Part shown: positions 1 to 10,795 of the stretch, piece by piece
Layout: the number at the start of each line of letters is the position of its first letter
Position numbering within the stretch: position 1 is the stretch's first letter
NCBI GenBank assembly: GCA_014218235.1
Contig: CM024753.1
Span: 189,262,348-189,326,347 of the forward strand
DNA: 64,000 nucleotides
Direction of reading: 5' to 3'
Origin: Colocasia esculenta
Taxonomy: Eukaryota; Streptophyta; Magnoliopsida; Alismatales; Araceae
Notes under the pieces: model-generated
What the model saw: only the letters and a program-made list of their open reading frames with translations
The model's database searches: none
What the model was told of the DNA's origin: nothing
Position numbers and translations under genes: made by a program

Positions 1-180
1 CTCTCTCTCTCCTATGCATCTCTCTCTCTAGGACACCTCTCTCTCTATCTCTCTTGCACTTCTCCTTATCTCTTTTGGCGCCTCTCTTTATTTTCTCTCT
101 CTCATGCACAAATGACTCTGTTTCTCTCTCTCACTCTATCTAATTAATTTCTTTCTCTTTGGGGGCAAAATATTCTGTGA
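1..180. repeat. CT-rich low-complexity tract
   Basis: Imperfect CTCTCTCT runs broken by short unique words. No ORF or element end is visible. Confidence 0.8.
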
Positions 181-1109
181 TGCTGATGTAGAATAAATAA
201 TAGAGAAAAATAAATAGATGAGACAAATTTACTTTTATGACGAGAATGATACGTATTTTTTAAAAATATGTTAGAAGGGTATATATATATTTGGGTATAT
301 ATTTATTGACTAAAAATTATTTTAAAAATTTTTCTAATTAAATGTGAACAGCATAAAATCTCTTGTTGTCTTTCTGAAAATTTGAATGATGGGTGATGGT
401 CAACAAGATTCTCAATCACCTTGACAGCCCAATGATGACGGCTCATCCTCAACCGATCTTGAAACTTATCTTGATGGATGAGAGAGCGTTGGTAAGGGGG
501 CATCAGAGTACTCCACAGATACGATGGTTGATGACGTCTGCTAATGTCCACTGTGCTTACTGTACACAGAAGTGGCCACGTACGACTTTGATTCGTGTCA
601 GCTTGTCTGCAAAATATATAAAAAGCATGAGATTACCAAAACATTGTGTAATTTTTTCTACGTCTTCAAATTAAGAAAATTGAGTAATAATTAAGTTTGG
701 CTGTATCCGATAGATCAATTACGTCAATTTTTTATTCATATGAAATGGTCCAATTTTTACTGTTCGGATGGATCGATTGAAAATTTTAAATCCATCGTTT
801 CTCTTCGAAGATGAAATATATCAAAAGATTTGAATGCCATCTAAATATAAATTAACCGATTGATAAAGAAAAATCGATCATCCAATTGAATCAATTGATC
901 GATCAGAAAAAAATTGATCGACTAATTGTGACCTAACAAATCGATCGTGTTAGAGTTTGCAAACGTTCTAACACAATATAATGCAATCATGTCATTGCGA
1001 TATGCAATAGCACGATAAATTTTTGTGACAATAATTTTTTTTTTGTTTCAATCAGTTAAGGCAATGTTTAATTTAATGTTGCCATTTATCTATGGACGAC
1101 AGCGAACTC
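181..1109. other. AT-rich intergenic DNA, no gene seen
   Basis: There are only short chance ORFs. Between about 840 and 960 there is a cluster of ATCGAT/GATCGA words (AATTGATCGATCAG and relatives) with local dyad symmetry. I cannot assign it to a family. Confidence 0.5.
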
Positions 1110-1112
1110 TTA

Positions 1113-1414
1113 GGTCCTATTTAGATGTAAGTCATAAATATGTTTAACTTTATCATAAATTTGTTTTATGTTATAACCTTAGTTTATATAGTAAAATATT
1201 TTTTTCATAAATTTACTTGACTTTCTGATTACAAAGTCAAAATCTTCGTGTAAATATATTTTTGAAAATTTTACTGTGAATCGATTTATATATACATAGA
1301 GTTCAACATAAACCCACCTGTATTTATGAAGAGGAGCCAAACATAAGTAAACAAAAAATATGGATGTGCCCAATCTGTTCACAGTACTTTCATAAGTTTC
1401 ATTTAAACAGGACC
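1113..1414. mobile_element. Tourist/PIF-Harbinger-like MITE
   Basis: The left end reads GGTCCTATTTAGATG. The right end, reverse-complemented, reads GGTCCTGTTTAAATG, so the two are imperfect terminal inverted repeats. TTA flanks both ends (1110-1112 and 1415-1417), matching the 3-bp target preference of PIF/Harbinger-derived Tourist MITEs. The 302-bp interior is AT-rich and non-coding. Family assignment rests on TIR and TSD only. Confidence 0.7.
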
Positions 1415-1417
1415 TTA

Positions 1418-3353
1418 ATTTTTATACATAAGGTCCGATGAGAGAAGATCTAAAATATGAATGAAGTGTTGGACGCTCGAGTGTCCGGACACGAGATTTA
1501 TCCGGATGTTCGAGATGGCACTACCCCATTAGATAGTTGTTTGGGTGCGGATCCAAGTAATAGGGCGTTGTAGTCGGGCGTCGAGACCTTAAGTATTTTC
1601 CATCATTATAAAAATAATAGAATGAAAGAGGAGGAAATGAAGTGGACCTATGGACTATATTTGATAATTTGGGATGTTTACCTGAACTCTTATCAATAGA
1701 AGGAAAAAAAGAGAGAGATGAGTTGGCTTACTTGTGAAACAAATGACTAATTTACTGCTAATTAAAATTAAGTATAAATTTAGTTGAATTGAACTATTTT
1801 TGATGTGGAGAAAAATTCTCATGTAACCTATCTTCCATTTTTCCTTCCGTTTATCTCAGTTCCGGTTGCAACTCTCCTTTTCGGTCATTATTTAAGATAT
1901 ATTATTTTTAAAATTTGACGCGACATCCTTTTAGATTATGATTTTTTTTATATAATTTAAGATGGACAATATTCGCCCATCGGGGAGAGTGTTGGACTTA
2001 TTAGAGAAATAAAATGTTCATGTGGACGACAAATGGGAAAGAAATTCACCTTGCTAGCATGTTCGTGGGATTAATGAGAAATTGTGAATCTGTGATGGTA
2101 TTTGTTGTAATAACTTTTGTTTAGATATTTTCAACGTTATAATAAAAAGACGTATGGTTGAATGGTTCGATAACTATAGTGAAAGCCCGTTTATTTCGAC
2201 ATGAGATATAACTGTAAAATGTTGTGGTAACAAAAGAGATAATTACATATGTAGCCATGTAATTTCATATATAGCATTGAGTACTTCTGCATTCTTTTCA
2301 TTGTCATGAATAACCCTAAATCACCATACATGATGGAACTGGTAATTTCATTGAATTTAACTTTAGATAGGTTAAAATAGGAAAAGATTAATATATCTTT
2401 ATTTAGTATTATCAGAAAAGATTAATATATCCTTATTTAGTGTTATCATATGATTAAGATAATGACATATGCATCCTCATAGTCTTCCACATTTTATGGT
2501 ATGTACCCTTCTAGTGGTGGACACAAAAATTTTATTTAGTAGAGTCACCAGAATAATTTTGTCTAATGCGGTCTTTCAATTATAGAGTCGTCCAACCCAA
2601 GTCAAGAGGTCATTATAAAATTTTTGATCTTCTTGAATACATATTTTAAAATAAATTATAGGAGTTTGAAAATTCTAATATGATCACAAGACCCCATTAA
2701 ATCTTCTAACACTTTCAACTTAGCTCTAAGGGTGTTAAACCACAATAGATATGATAAAATTTCTTAGAAAAATATTTGTTACAAGATCGAGTTGATTATA
2801 AGATCTAAATGAATTATTCATCAAATAATTTTATTGATTAAAAAAAAGGAAAAAAAGATTTGACAAAATCCTTAAGTAATAAAATTATTTGACAAATAAT
2901 TCATCTAAATGTTGTTGTCAATCCGATTTGGCAACAAACATTTTTTACCTTGGTTGAAAGATAGATAAAGAGAAGTCTTGTCATGCCTGCTCAACTAATG
3001 AGTTTATTTTTTTGCAATGCACTCATATTTCTCTATCTTACACAATATTGTAGGGGCCTGTTGGAAAACTTGATAAATCGTGACAACTAGTATTTCGTAG
3101 GTCTGGTGACTCAATAGTTTATTAGGTAAGAGAGTGAGTTTATCAAGAATTTATCTCTAATAAATACTGATAAATCTTGATAAATTATCTCACCCTCTAA
3201 TATCCCGTCTTGATGACTTTTTTGCTAAATCAATAAATAAATAATCTTCTAATATGAGATATCTTATTAATTACGAACGTGATAAACTCTGACAGCTTTA
3301 AGTTATCAACCCTGTTAATTCGAAAAATAATTTGTTAAGGTCGATAGTTTAAT
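1418..3353. other. Intergenic DNA, no gene seen
   Basis: AT-rich sequence with no convincing ORF. A ~35-bp direct duplication lies near 2380-2450 (AAAAGATTAATATATC... twice). No element termini were recognised. Confidence 0.5.
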
Positions 3354-3356
3354 ACT

Positions 3357-3644
3357 CACTACTAGAAAAAACGATTTTACCGACGGATATTTCTGACGAA
3401 ATTTTTCCGTCGGAAAATCCGTCGAAAATACTAATTTTCGACTGATTTTCGACGCAATAATCGAAATTTTTGACCGATTTCCGACGGAATTCTTTTCCGT
3501 CGGTAATGTTCCGACCAACTATTTTCGACAGACCATTTCCGACGACTTTCTGACGGAAGCTGTCAGAAAATCTATTTTTCGACGGATTACCGACGGATTT
3601 CCGACGGAAAGAAGCCGTCGAAAATACCGCATTTTCTTGTGGTG
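3357..3644. mobile_element. Non-autonomous mini-CACTA (En/Spm-like) element
   Basis: The element begins CACTACTAGAAAAA and ends TTTTCTTGTGGTG, the signature ends of CACTA transposons. ACT is duplicated directly outside both ends (3354-3356 and 3645-3647), matching the 3-bp CACTA target duplication. The 288-bp interior is packed with CCGACGGA/TCCGTCGG words in both orientations, like the subterminal repeats bound by CACTA transposases. It has no coding capacity and would depend on a transposase elsewhere. Confidence 0.88.
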
Positions 3645-3647
3645 ACT

Positions 3648-3903
3648 TTATCTATAATAATTGTTAAGTCTTGATAAACTATTTCACCTTCGAAAGTCTG
3701 ATAAAATTTTCAATTTTGATTACTTTATTTGTCAAATCAATACTTGTAATTATAAATATCTATCCATGAATAAATTATCTAATTATAAAAAAAAAGTCTT
3801 GAATAATATATCTGATGACAAATTATTTAATTATAGAACAAATGCTAGAACTAGAATTGGGACCGTTCCAAGTCATCGCGAGCCCTAGCATAGTCGGTGC
3901 ATC
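3648..3903. other. Intergenic DNA, no gene seen
   Basis: AT-rich; the ORFs present are short and compositionally unremarkable. Confidence 0.4.
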
Positions 3904-4370
3904 CCCCCCCCCTCCCCCCTCTCCCTGCCATGTCTGGCGCCTCCCACCCTAATTTCCCCCACCTCTAGTGCCACCTACACACACCTGTTCCCCCTCCCCT
4001 ACCCGCCGCGTACGGTGGCCCCCACCCCCATTTCCCCCCCTTCCCCACCTCCAATGCCCCGCCCACCCTCCCCTATTTCCCCCTTCCCACCACGTCCAGT
4101 ACCCCCACCCCCCATTTCTCCCTCCTCCCCCACCTCCGATGCCCCCACACCCCCCTGTTCCCCCTCCCCGCCAAGTTCGGCACCCCCCACCCATCGGTTC
4201 CCCCTCCTCCTCCACCTTCGACGCCACCCCCCCCCCCCCCCCTCTTCCTCAGGCGCCCCCACACTGTTTCCCCCCACACCCCCACCTCCTTGTTGCATGC
4301 GGCGCACCACCTCCCCCTACGGCCAACACCCCCCTCCAACATTTCCCCCTCCCTTCCTCGTCACATTCGG
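3904..4370. repeat. C-rich degenerate minisatellite
   Basis: Loose repeats of a CCCCCACCTCCGATGCCCC-like word with long C runs. Long proline-rich and glycine-rich frames open on both strands, as strand-asymmetric low-complexity DNA produces, so none is called as a gene. The block lies about 1 kb upstream of the OCTOPUS-like start codon. Confidence 0.75.
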
Positions 4371-5350
4371 AGGCGTTGGTAGAGAGAGGGAGGGAGTTGG
4401 GGGTGGGGGGGTGCAGAGGTGATGGCGAGAGAGGGGGAGCGACGGGGCGAAGGGAGTTGGCAAGTGGGGTGCAGGGTGAGGTATTGCAGCGAGGAGTGGG
4501 GTGGGGTGCGGATCGACATAGTACAGATCGTATCATGTGATGTCTGATAAAATTCGACACGATCGAGTCGGCCAACCTCGACCAAAATTATAAAATAAAA
4601 GAGAAAAATTTAAGGCACTTGAGATTTGCACTTACACTTATATTTCTTAATTTTTATTAGATGAATATATTGTGCCCTAAATATATTGACTAATGAAAAA
4701 ATAAAAAATGCAAAGACAAATCTTAAGTGTAATAATTTTTTCTCAAAATGGAATTCATGAAACCCTCGTGGGGAAATTAATCACAGCACCCTGCGTCAAG
4801 GGACCCTGTTATGTACACCCTACAAAGATTTCACTATCCTTCTTTTCAGAACTCCCCTTTTGTTTTTCCCTTGGTCCCTGTAATCACCAACGTTATATCG
4901 CTACTCTCTCCTTTCTTGGAGACTGCTATGAATCCCGTCTCTCGCCTCTCCCCTTTTTCCACGGAAACACATGACATGCCTTCCTCCCCTCCCCTCTAGA
5001 AAGAAAGAAGGAAAGAAAGAAAGAAAGACGACGTTCCCTTTGAATCGCCACCTTTCCTTCGCCACCTCTCCCGTCGCCGGCAACTGGTCCAGTCCACCCT
5101 CTCCGTTGTTGCAGGAGCAGCAGCTGCACCGGCCGCAGCTTCAACGGGTTCGTAGCCACAACAGTAGCACAGTGGAGCAAACCCAAGAACAATGTGTAGC
5201 AGTTGCTGAGAGAAAAACCGGTCGCTAATGGGGCTACTATGAGCAGGAGGCCGCACTGCTCGCTCTGGAGCTGCAGAAGGGAGAGAGCCTTGTGCCTCGC
5301 TCGTGGAGTGACGGCGCCACCTTGCTGCTGTTGATGGTAGCTTCGAGGTG
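4371..5350 (+). promoter_or_regulatory. Upstream region and probable 5' UTR of the OCTOPUS-like gene
   Basis: There is a G-rich block at 4371-4500, AT-rich DNA to about 4780, then a pyrimidine-rich stretch and a GAAAGAAAG microsatellite near 5000-5030. GC content rises sharply from about 5040. I see no single convincing TATA box, so the transcription start is unplaced. Confidence 0.35.
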
Positions 5351-7372
5351 ATGGCGGCCGCGCTCGACGCCCAGCTACACTACCCTCATCTTTTCAACCT
5401 GCCGCCGCCGCAGCCCCTCAACCGTGTCACAACCTGCGATCGCCACCCGGGCCAGCAGGTCACGGGCTTCTGCGCCTCGTGCCTCCGGGAGCGACTCTCC
5501 GGCCTCGAACCAGCCACCCGCCGGCTCAGGTCCTCTTCTACCTCCTCCGGTGCCTCCGCCGCGCTTAGGTCGCTCTTCTTCCGGCCCGCCGCGCAAGGCC
5601 ATACCCACCACAACGCCGTCACTGCAGCGTCCTCCTCCTCGCTGAGCTCTTCGATCCTCCCCGGGCTCCGCCGCTGCAAGTCCTTCTCCTTGGGCCGCGG
5701 AGCCCCTCCGGCCGCGTTGTTCGAGCCCCAGCGCAGGTCCTGCGACGTCCGGGGCCGCAGCACGCTCGGGACACTTTTTCACCTCGACGACTCCGGCCCC
5801 TACACGAACTCTGCGTGCTCGTTCCCTCTCCCTCTCTACAGCTCCGGCGCAGCACCTGATGCCGGGGAAGGGGAGATCGAAGTAGAGTCCCAGAGCCGAG
5901 GACGTCTCTCCAGCGTGGCGGCCCCCGTGCCCGAATCCCGCGAGGAGGAAGAAGAGGATGTCGACGAGGAAGACGAGCGTCGGCACAGAGAAGTAAATGC
6001 AGGGGTGCAGGCAGAAGAGATCGGAGAAGACGATGATGGGAGCAGGGGCGTTCGCCCGCTATGGGCGGAGGAAGCACTGGAGGAAGAGGAGGAGGAGATG
6101 GGGAAGCAGGAACAGATGCGGCCCATGAAGGACCACATCGATATGGATGCGCATATCAAGAAGCCCCCTCCCAAGGACCTCAGGGAGATCGCCGGCAGCT
6201 TCTGGCTCGCCGCCTCAGTCTTCAGCAAGAAGCTTCAGAAGTGGCGAAGGAAGCAGAAGGAGAAGAAGCACCGCCACGACACAATGGGCGCCGGCAAGAC
6301 ACCGGCAATTGCCCCCGTCACAGCCAGACCCTGCTCCCGATCCCGACGGTTCTCCCGGGACGCGCAGTCGGAGGTCGCCGACTACACCTTCGGCCGGCGC
6401 TCCTGCGACACGGAGCCCAGGTTCTCCCTCGATGCTGGCCAGGTCTCCTTCGACGACCCGCGTTTTTCCTGGGACGAGCCCAGGGCGTCCTGGGACGGCT
6501 ACCTCACCGGTGGCGGCCGGTCGGTCCTCCCCCGGCTGCCGCCGATGTTGTCCGTCCTCGAGGATGCGCCGGTGGTCCAGAGGTCGGACGGGCAGATACC
6601 CGTGGAGGAGGATGCAACCACACCCGGTGGCGCGTCCCAGACGAGGGACTACTACCTGGACTCCTCGTCGCAGCGCCGGCGGAGAAGCCTCGACCGGTCG
6701 AGTTCCCGGCGGTCCTCCGTTGACGCCGCCTCCGCAGCTGAGCTCCTGAAGCCCGTGTCGGACGCCAGGTTGTCCACCGACGCCAAGTTGTCCCCCACCG
6801 CCATGGCCGACGAGTATCTCCACCACGTGAGCAAGTTCGAGCGAGACTACAACAGCTCCAGCTTGAGTGCTCTGCACGACGACTGCTGGGAGAGCCTCGA
6901 GAAGGGCGGAGGGGGAGGGGGCACCCCGAGGAAGCCTCGCGTGTGGAGCAAGGCATGGAGCCTGTGGGGGCTCATCCACCGGCGGCGCAGCCGGGGAGGT
7001 GGAGGCCGCGTGGTGGAGCGCTCCTTCTCAGAGACATGGCAAGTGCTGCCCGGGGAAGGGCACCACCGCAAGTTCTTCCGGAGCAACAGCAGTGTGGGGT
7101 GCCGGCACTCCTTCCACAACAGTAGCAGCAGTATTAATGGCGGTGCCGTCGGCATCACGAGGAGGAACGGGCTGGAGGTCAATGGGCACGGCAAGAAGAG
7201 GAGGGAGGAGTTCGTGCTGGAGCGCTGCCAGAGTTCCAGGAGGTTCTCGCCGAGCCACGGGGACGGTGGGCTGCCGAGGTTCTACGTGACGCCGGTGCCG
7301 AGCAGTGGGCTTCCCAAGGGCCGGTGTAAGAGCTCCCATGCCCCCCCGAGGAGCGTTCTGCGGCTGTACTGA
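5351..7372 (+). CDS. OCTOPUS-like / UPF0503 family protein
   Basis: This encodes a 673-residue protein of the plant-specific OCTOPUS/UPF0503 family. Family members are polar, plasma-membrane-associated proteins; Arabidopsis OCTOPUS promotes protophloem differentiation and antagonises brassinosteroid-signalling kinase activity there. The family N-terminal box with a CDRHPGQQVTGFC motif is at about residues 28-50. An acidic, glutamate-rich stretch covers about 195-255. The conserved block MKDHIDMDAHIKK...SFWLAASVFSKKLQKW lies at about 259-305 and runs into a basic segment. Several RFSxD/SFDDPRFSWD boxes follow at about 350-385, KPRVWSKAWSLWGLIHRR at about 527-547, and the tail ends SVLRLY. The start is the ATG at 5351; a GTG directly before it is in frame. 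The coding region is one exon of high GC. There is no membrane span, so membrane association would be peripheral. Family membership is firm; orthology to OCTOPUS itself is inferred. Confidence 0.9.
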   Translation: MAAALDAQLHYPHLFNLPPPQPLNRVTTCDRHPGQQVTGFCASCLRERLSGLEPATRRLRSSSTSSGASAALRSLFFRPAAQGHTHHNAVTAASSSSLSSSILPGLRRCKSFSLGRGAPPAALFEPQRRSCDVRGRSTLGTLFHLDDSGPYTNSACSFPLPLYSSGAAPDAGEGEIEVESQSRGRLSSVAAPVPESREEEEEDVDEEDERRHREVNAGVQAEEIGEDDDGSRGVRPLWAEEALEEEEEEMGKQEQMRPMKDHIDMDAHIKKPPPKDLREIAGSFWLAASVFSKKLQKWRRKQKEKKHRHDTMGAGKTPAIAPVTARPCSRSRRFSRDAQSEVADYTFGRRSCDTEPRFSLDAGQVSFDDPRFSWDEPRASWDGYLTGGGRSVLPRLPPMLSVLEDAPVVQRSDGQIPVEEDATTPGGASQTRDYYLDSSSQRRRRSLDRSSSRRSSVDAASAAELLKPVSDARLSTDAKLSPTAMADEYLHHVSKFERDYNSSSLSALHDDCWESLEKGGGGGGTPRKPRVWSKAWSLWGLIHRRRSRGGGGRVVERSFSETWQVLPGEGHHRKFFRSNSSVGCRHSFHNSSSSINGGAVGITRRNGLEVNGHGKKRREEFVLERCQSSRRFSPSHGDGGLPRFYVTPVPSSGLPKGRCKSSHAPPRSVLRLY

Positions 7373-7405
7373 CGGGTGGAGCTCTTTGCCGACGGCTCGA
7401 ACCAG

Positions 7406-8092
7406 GTATCCTGCTCTTTCATCTTCTTGGGTTGCAGAAGCTTAACACAAGTTTCAGTTCTTTTCTATTGGCAGGATACTTCAATGATAAATCTATCAAC
7501 CTGCATTGTTCCAATGTTCTGATCCATGCATTGGCGATATAAGATCAGTTTAGCTGCAGCATTGCTCTCTAGATATATCTGATATTATCATCATCAGAAA
7601 TCTGTCATTGTCCATGCATTACCATTGTGAGAGAGGTCATGTTTGCAATTAGAACTTGCAGTTTAGACATGGAACTTTCACACCTGGGTTGCTGGCCTGT
7701 TTGCTGCTTTCTTCATTAGCTCCTTTCGATATTGATGGCACAAGACAAGTTTATGTTTCAAAGTCTAAAGTTCGAATATGGGATTGTCTTGCTTCTATTG
7801 ACTAAACTGATGAAACAAGAACCCTTAACGCCAAGAAACTTTTAAAACTTGTAGCCCACTTGGAACGGTCAGAAAATTAAACAAACAAGGGGAAAAGATA
7901 AAGATAGAAATCCTTCCTTTGCAGTTTACAGAGCTTCACGTTCCAGAACAGAGGAGAATAAAATTATCAATTTTTGGTGGTCTTTTCCTATGTATGTTCT
8001 CTCTCTTTCGCCTCTTGTCCGTAGGAAAATATCTTTTTTGGCATCAATTCTTTCTGATTTTTTTTCATGTTTCTTGCTGTTTGCTTTTGCAG
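7406..8092 (+). other. Probable intron in the 3' UTR of the OCTOPUS-like gene
   Basis: Thirty-three bases after the stop codon there is an AACCAG|GTATCC donor. A strong acceptor, a long T-rich tract ending TTTTGCAG, sits at 8092. The intervening 687 bp is T-rich and has no coding signal. The terminal exon would run to roughly 8370. This is inferred from splice motifs alone. Confidence 0.5.
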
Positions 8093-8372
8093 GGAGGTCA
8101 TTTGAATCTGTTAGCTGTCATATTGAACATATACTTTTATTGGCGTATCCAAGTCCTTGCATTGGAGCTAGCTATTGTACGCTGAACTGCTGGATCATTC
8201 ACATCGAATCAGTTTGTTCATGTCGGCACCTTAGCTGCTAGCCTGCGGTTTCATGCGAGGCAATCAAAAAGGGAGAAGAGTAGAACTCCACAGGAATAAG
8301 AGTGTTCTGCAGTGATCCGAATGTTGGGACTGAACTTGTGACTTTGGAATTATATAAATTGTAACATTAGGA

Positions 8373-8931
8373 AATGTTTGCAATATGGGGCATCTCTTGC
8401 ATCTCCTCTAGAATTAAGAAGGCAATTATTGGATTATTTGCGCATCCCGAGCTCTCTGGATCATGCACTTTGATCTTATTATTCCACTGTGCATTTGAGC
8501 TGAGTAGTTTTACCTCCCAAGTTATTTATTTATTTCCATTATATTTGATATTCCAGATAACGAGGGTGGGATTAAGAACAAATCATTGTGTAACAGGTGG
8601 GTTCTACCTTAATTATTTTTCAGCACACGAAAACGAGTTATCTATCCCCAGAGTTTACACCAACGTATGCAGATGAAAAGACTTATCTTAATCTCTCGTA
8701 GTTTCATTTTTTAAAGAATATTGATCAAATGAGGATTCATAAAATAAATAAGGATATTCCTATCAACTACTATTTTTCATAGAGAACAATTTTTTACACG
8801 TTAAATGAATAGGAAGCAACGTTGATAGGGCGTCTGCACTATCTCACGCCATGTCACGACAGATGTGAGACCCAAGTGCCCCATCAATCAAAAACATCTG
8901 GACAAGATTACTATCCGACTTGATCGAGTAA
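8373..8931. other. Intergenic DNA between the OCTOPUS-like gene and the MULE
   Basis: AT-rich, no gene seen. The 9-bp MULE target copy TAATATTTT is at 8932-8940. Confidence 0.5.
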
Positions 8932-8940
8932 TAATATTTT

Positions 8941-9301
8941 GGAAAAATTAATTGGAGTTCTCTGTCAGAGAAGGTGGTACTTTTTTTCTCGTCTCTGTCA
9001 GAATATTGGAAGACGTAAAGTTTTTATTTTTCGTCCGGTTTAATTTCCGGTCCTTACTTTTGAAACATCACTATTTACGACCATCAATTCACGAGTTCCG
9101 TCTCTTTTGCATCCATCTCTTTTTTCCATTCTCGTCTTACCTTTCTGTCATTTCGAATCCCACGTCCGCATGTCTATCCACTTCCGCCATCCATAGAAGT
9201 TGGACTTACATAACGTGTGTATCGAACTTACATAATGTGTGTATCGCACTTACATAACGTGTGTTTCGCACTTACAGCAACTATTGACATCACTTACACA
9301 T
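8941..9301 (+). repeat. Left terminal inverted repeat of the MULE
   Basis: The sequence from GGAAAAATTAATT through ACTATTGACATCACTTACAC matches the reverse complement of 25049-25412 with scattered mismatches and small indels. It is C/T-rich when read inward. Confidence 0.9.
9204..9269 (+). repeat. Three 22-bp tandem units inside the left TIR
   Basis: Three consecutive copies of an ACTTACATAACGTGTG... unit with one to three differences, followed by a partial fourth (ACTTACAGCAAC). The right TIR has only about one unit here, so copy number differs between the two arms. Confidence 0.85.
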
Positions 9302-9334
9302 TGTAGGTAAAGAACAATTATAGAAGATTTTAAT

Positions 9335-9812
9335 TCATTCAGGATTGTGAGGTGGGTTGCTACAAGTTTTTCGGTTGTGACATATTTGTTTGCACCTTGA
9401 ACAAATATACCCATACTCTACTTCTCCTCTTGAATGTATTTTCCTCTTTCTCGATCTTCATGGCAACCTTTTTGTTGTCGGTGGCTTGATGAGAACATCG
9501 GAAGGTTGAGGCGGATCCGGCATATCAAATATTGGGATAGGTTGAATGTTTCTTTCGTATGCAGCCCTGTACACTTCTGTGCTGTAAAATGCTGAAACAT
9601 ATTGAGAAACGGCATCCTTGTTACTGCCAATTGCTGCGCATGCATACTTGCAAGGAATCTTGACAAGTTGCCAATGTCCACAGGAGCATATTTGTTGATG
9701 GAGGTCTACGACGTACGTCTTCATACTTTCAATAACCTCAAAATTGATTCCGTATGAATGACGGATTGCTAAGCTTCTTCTTTCTTGAAGGTTTTTTTCG
9801 ATGATTTTTTGT
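9335..9812 (-). pseudogene. MULE transposase, C-terminal fragment (SWIM zinc finger and CCHC knuckle)
   Basis: Read on the minus strand, this holds the end of a MURA-type transposase. A FEVIESMKTYVVDL segment leads into the SWIM-type CSCGHWQLVKIPCKYACAAI; the usual CxH pair is CKY here, so one zinc ligand is lost. The tail holds the family's basic RSRKRKIHSRGE stretch and a CCHC knuckle (CSRCKQICHNRKTC). One in-frame TGA splits the frame just before the basic stretch. The fragment ends abruptly at about 9812, where truncated gypsy LTR sequence starts. The DDE catalytic core is absent. The N-terminal part is at 18178-18509 on the other side of the gypsy element. Confidence 0.85.
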
Positions 9813-10589
9813 ACTTATGTCAGCGCAATAAGGCCCGATCTAGTCCTGGAGAGAGCGCCTGAAAAGTGCTAGTGCCCATGGGAGTTAAAATGATCAAGGG
9901 TGTGTACGGCATGCACTCAGTGCCATTATACTATCAAGATTTAATCAATGACAATCAAAGTACTATCAATACAAGTGCAATCTATTCAAGTGCTATTTTA
10001 CAAGTGCTATCATTACTAGTGCACCGTTGTGCAACTTTATGTGCTATATCGTTACATGGCCAATCCTTTATCATACTTGTTATACTATTTTTCATGTACT
10101 AGTGCTATCGTTCTCTTGCTATCGTTACTTTGCTCTACATGACTATGCTCTCTAGTTGTCCTGCCATATAAGACATTAACCATTTAAAGCATGCTTGTTC
10201 ATACGAGATATTAAGTCCTACTGGGCGTTATTCGCTCATCCTGCGTATTTATTTCATGTGTTTAGGTGAGTTGGATGGCGATTACTACACGCACGAGGAT
10301 GGGAACGAGGATGATGTCCAGGAGTGACCCTTTCAGTAACCACTGCTTAATAGTTAGTTAGTATAGTTATGAGTCAGATAGTCATTATGTATTAGTTTGG
10401 ATTTAAATAAAGTACTATGGACCCTAGTTTTAGCTCTGATTAGTGAATGTAATGGAGTTGGATGAATTATTAATGAAGTTGGATTTCATTTGGTTTTATT
10501 CCAATTGTGCAATGGTTGTTGTCTAATTATCGCTCTATACTATTTAATAACTGTAATATCGCTCCAATATTCCGCGTCGGAGCATTACA
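9813..10589 (+). repeat. 5' LTR remnant of the gypsy element
   Basis: This matches 17399-18176, with five differences in the first ~100 bp aligned by eye. It ends CGGAGCATTACA. The first ~2.2 kb of the LTR is missing, and minus-strand MULE transposase coding sequence lies directly upstream. Confidence 0.9.
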
Positions 10590-10595
10590 GTTTTG

Positions 10596-10608
10596 TGGTA
10601 TCAGAGCC
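10596..10608 (+). other. Primer-binding site, initiator tRNA-Met
   Basis: TGGTATCAGAGCC, complementary to the 3' end of plant initiator tRNA-Met, lies six bases after the LTR end. Confidence 0.92.
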
Positions 10609-10795
10609 TAGGTTATTCTGAAGTATAGGATAATCTAGGTTTGACCTGCCTTGACTTAGAGACTAATTCCATACCTATGTGAGATGGATAGAACCAAGGG
10701 TAATAAGGTGAAATAAACTCACACACGCACAAACTTAGTGCAACCTCAATGACTTACATTAAGAATTTTCTTTTGAAGGAACTTAAACACTAGCA

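Noticed and set aside
3949..4585. Several long proline-, glycine- and serine-rich frames on both strands
   Set aside because: They overlap in all frames over a C-rich minisatellite, have no motif or start context, and are explained by base composition.
5375..7339. Multiple long frames overlapping the OCTOPUS-like gene
   Set aside because: High-GC coding DNA opens other frames by chance; only the 5351-7372 frame carries family motifs end to end.
9866..10102. Frame of 78 codons repeated at 17453-17758
   Set aside because: It lies in the U5 side of both LTR copies; the similarity is LTR identity, not gene duplication.
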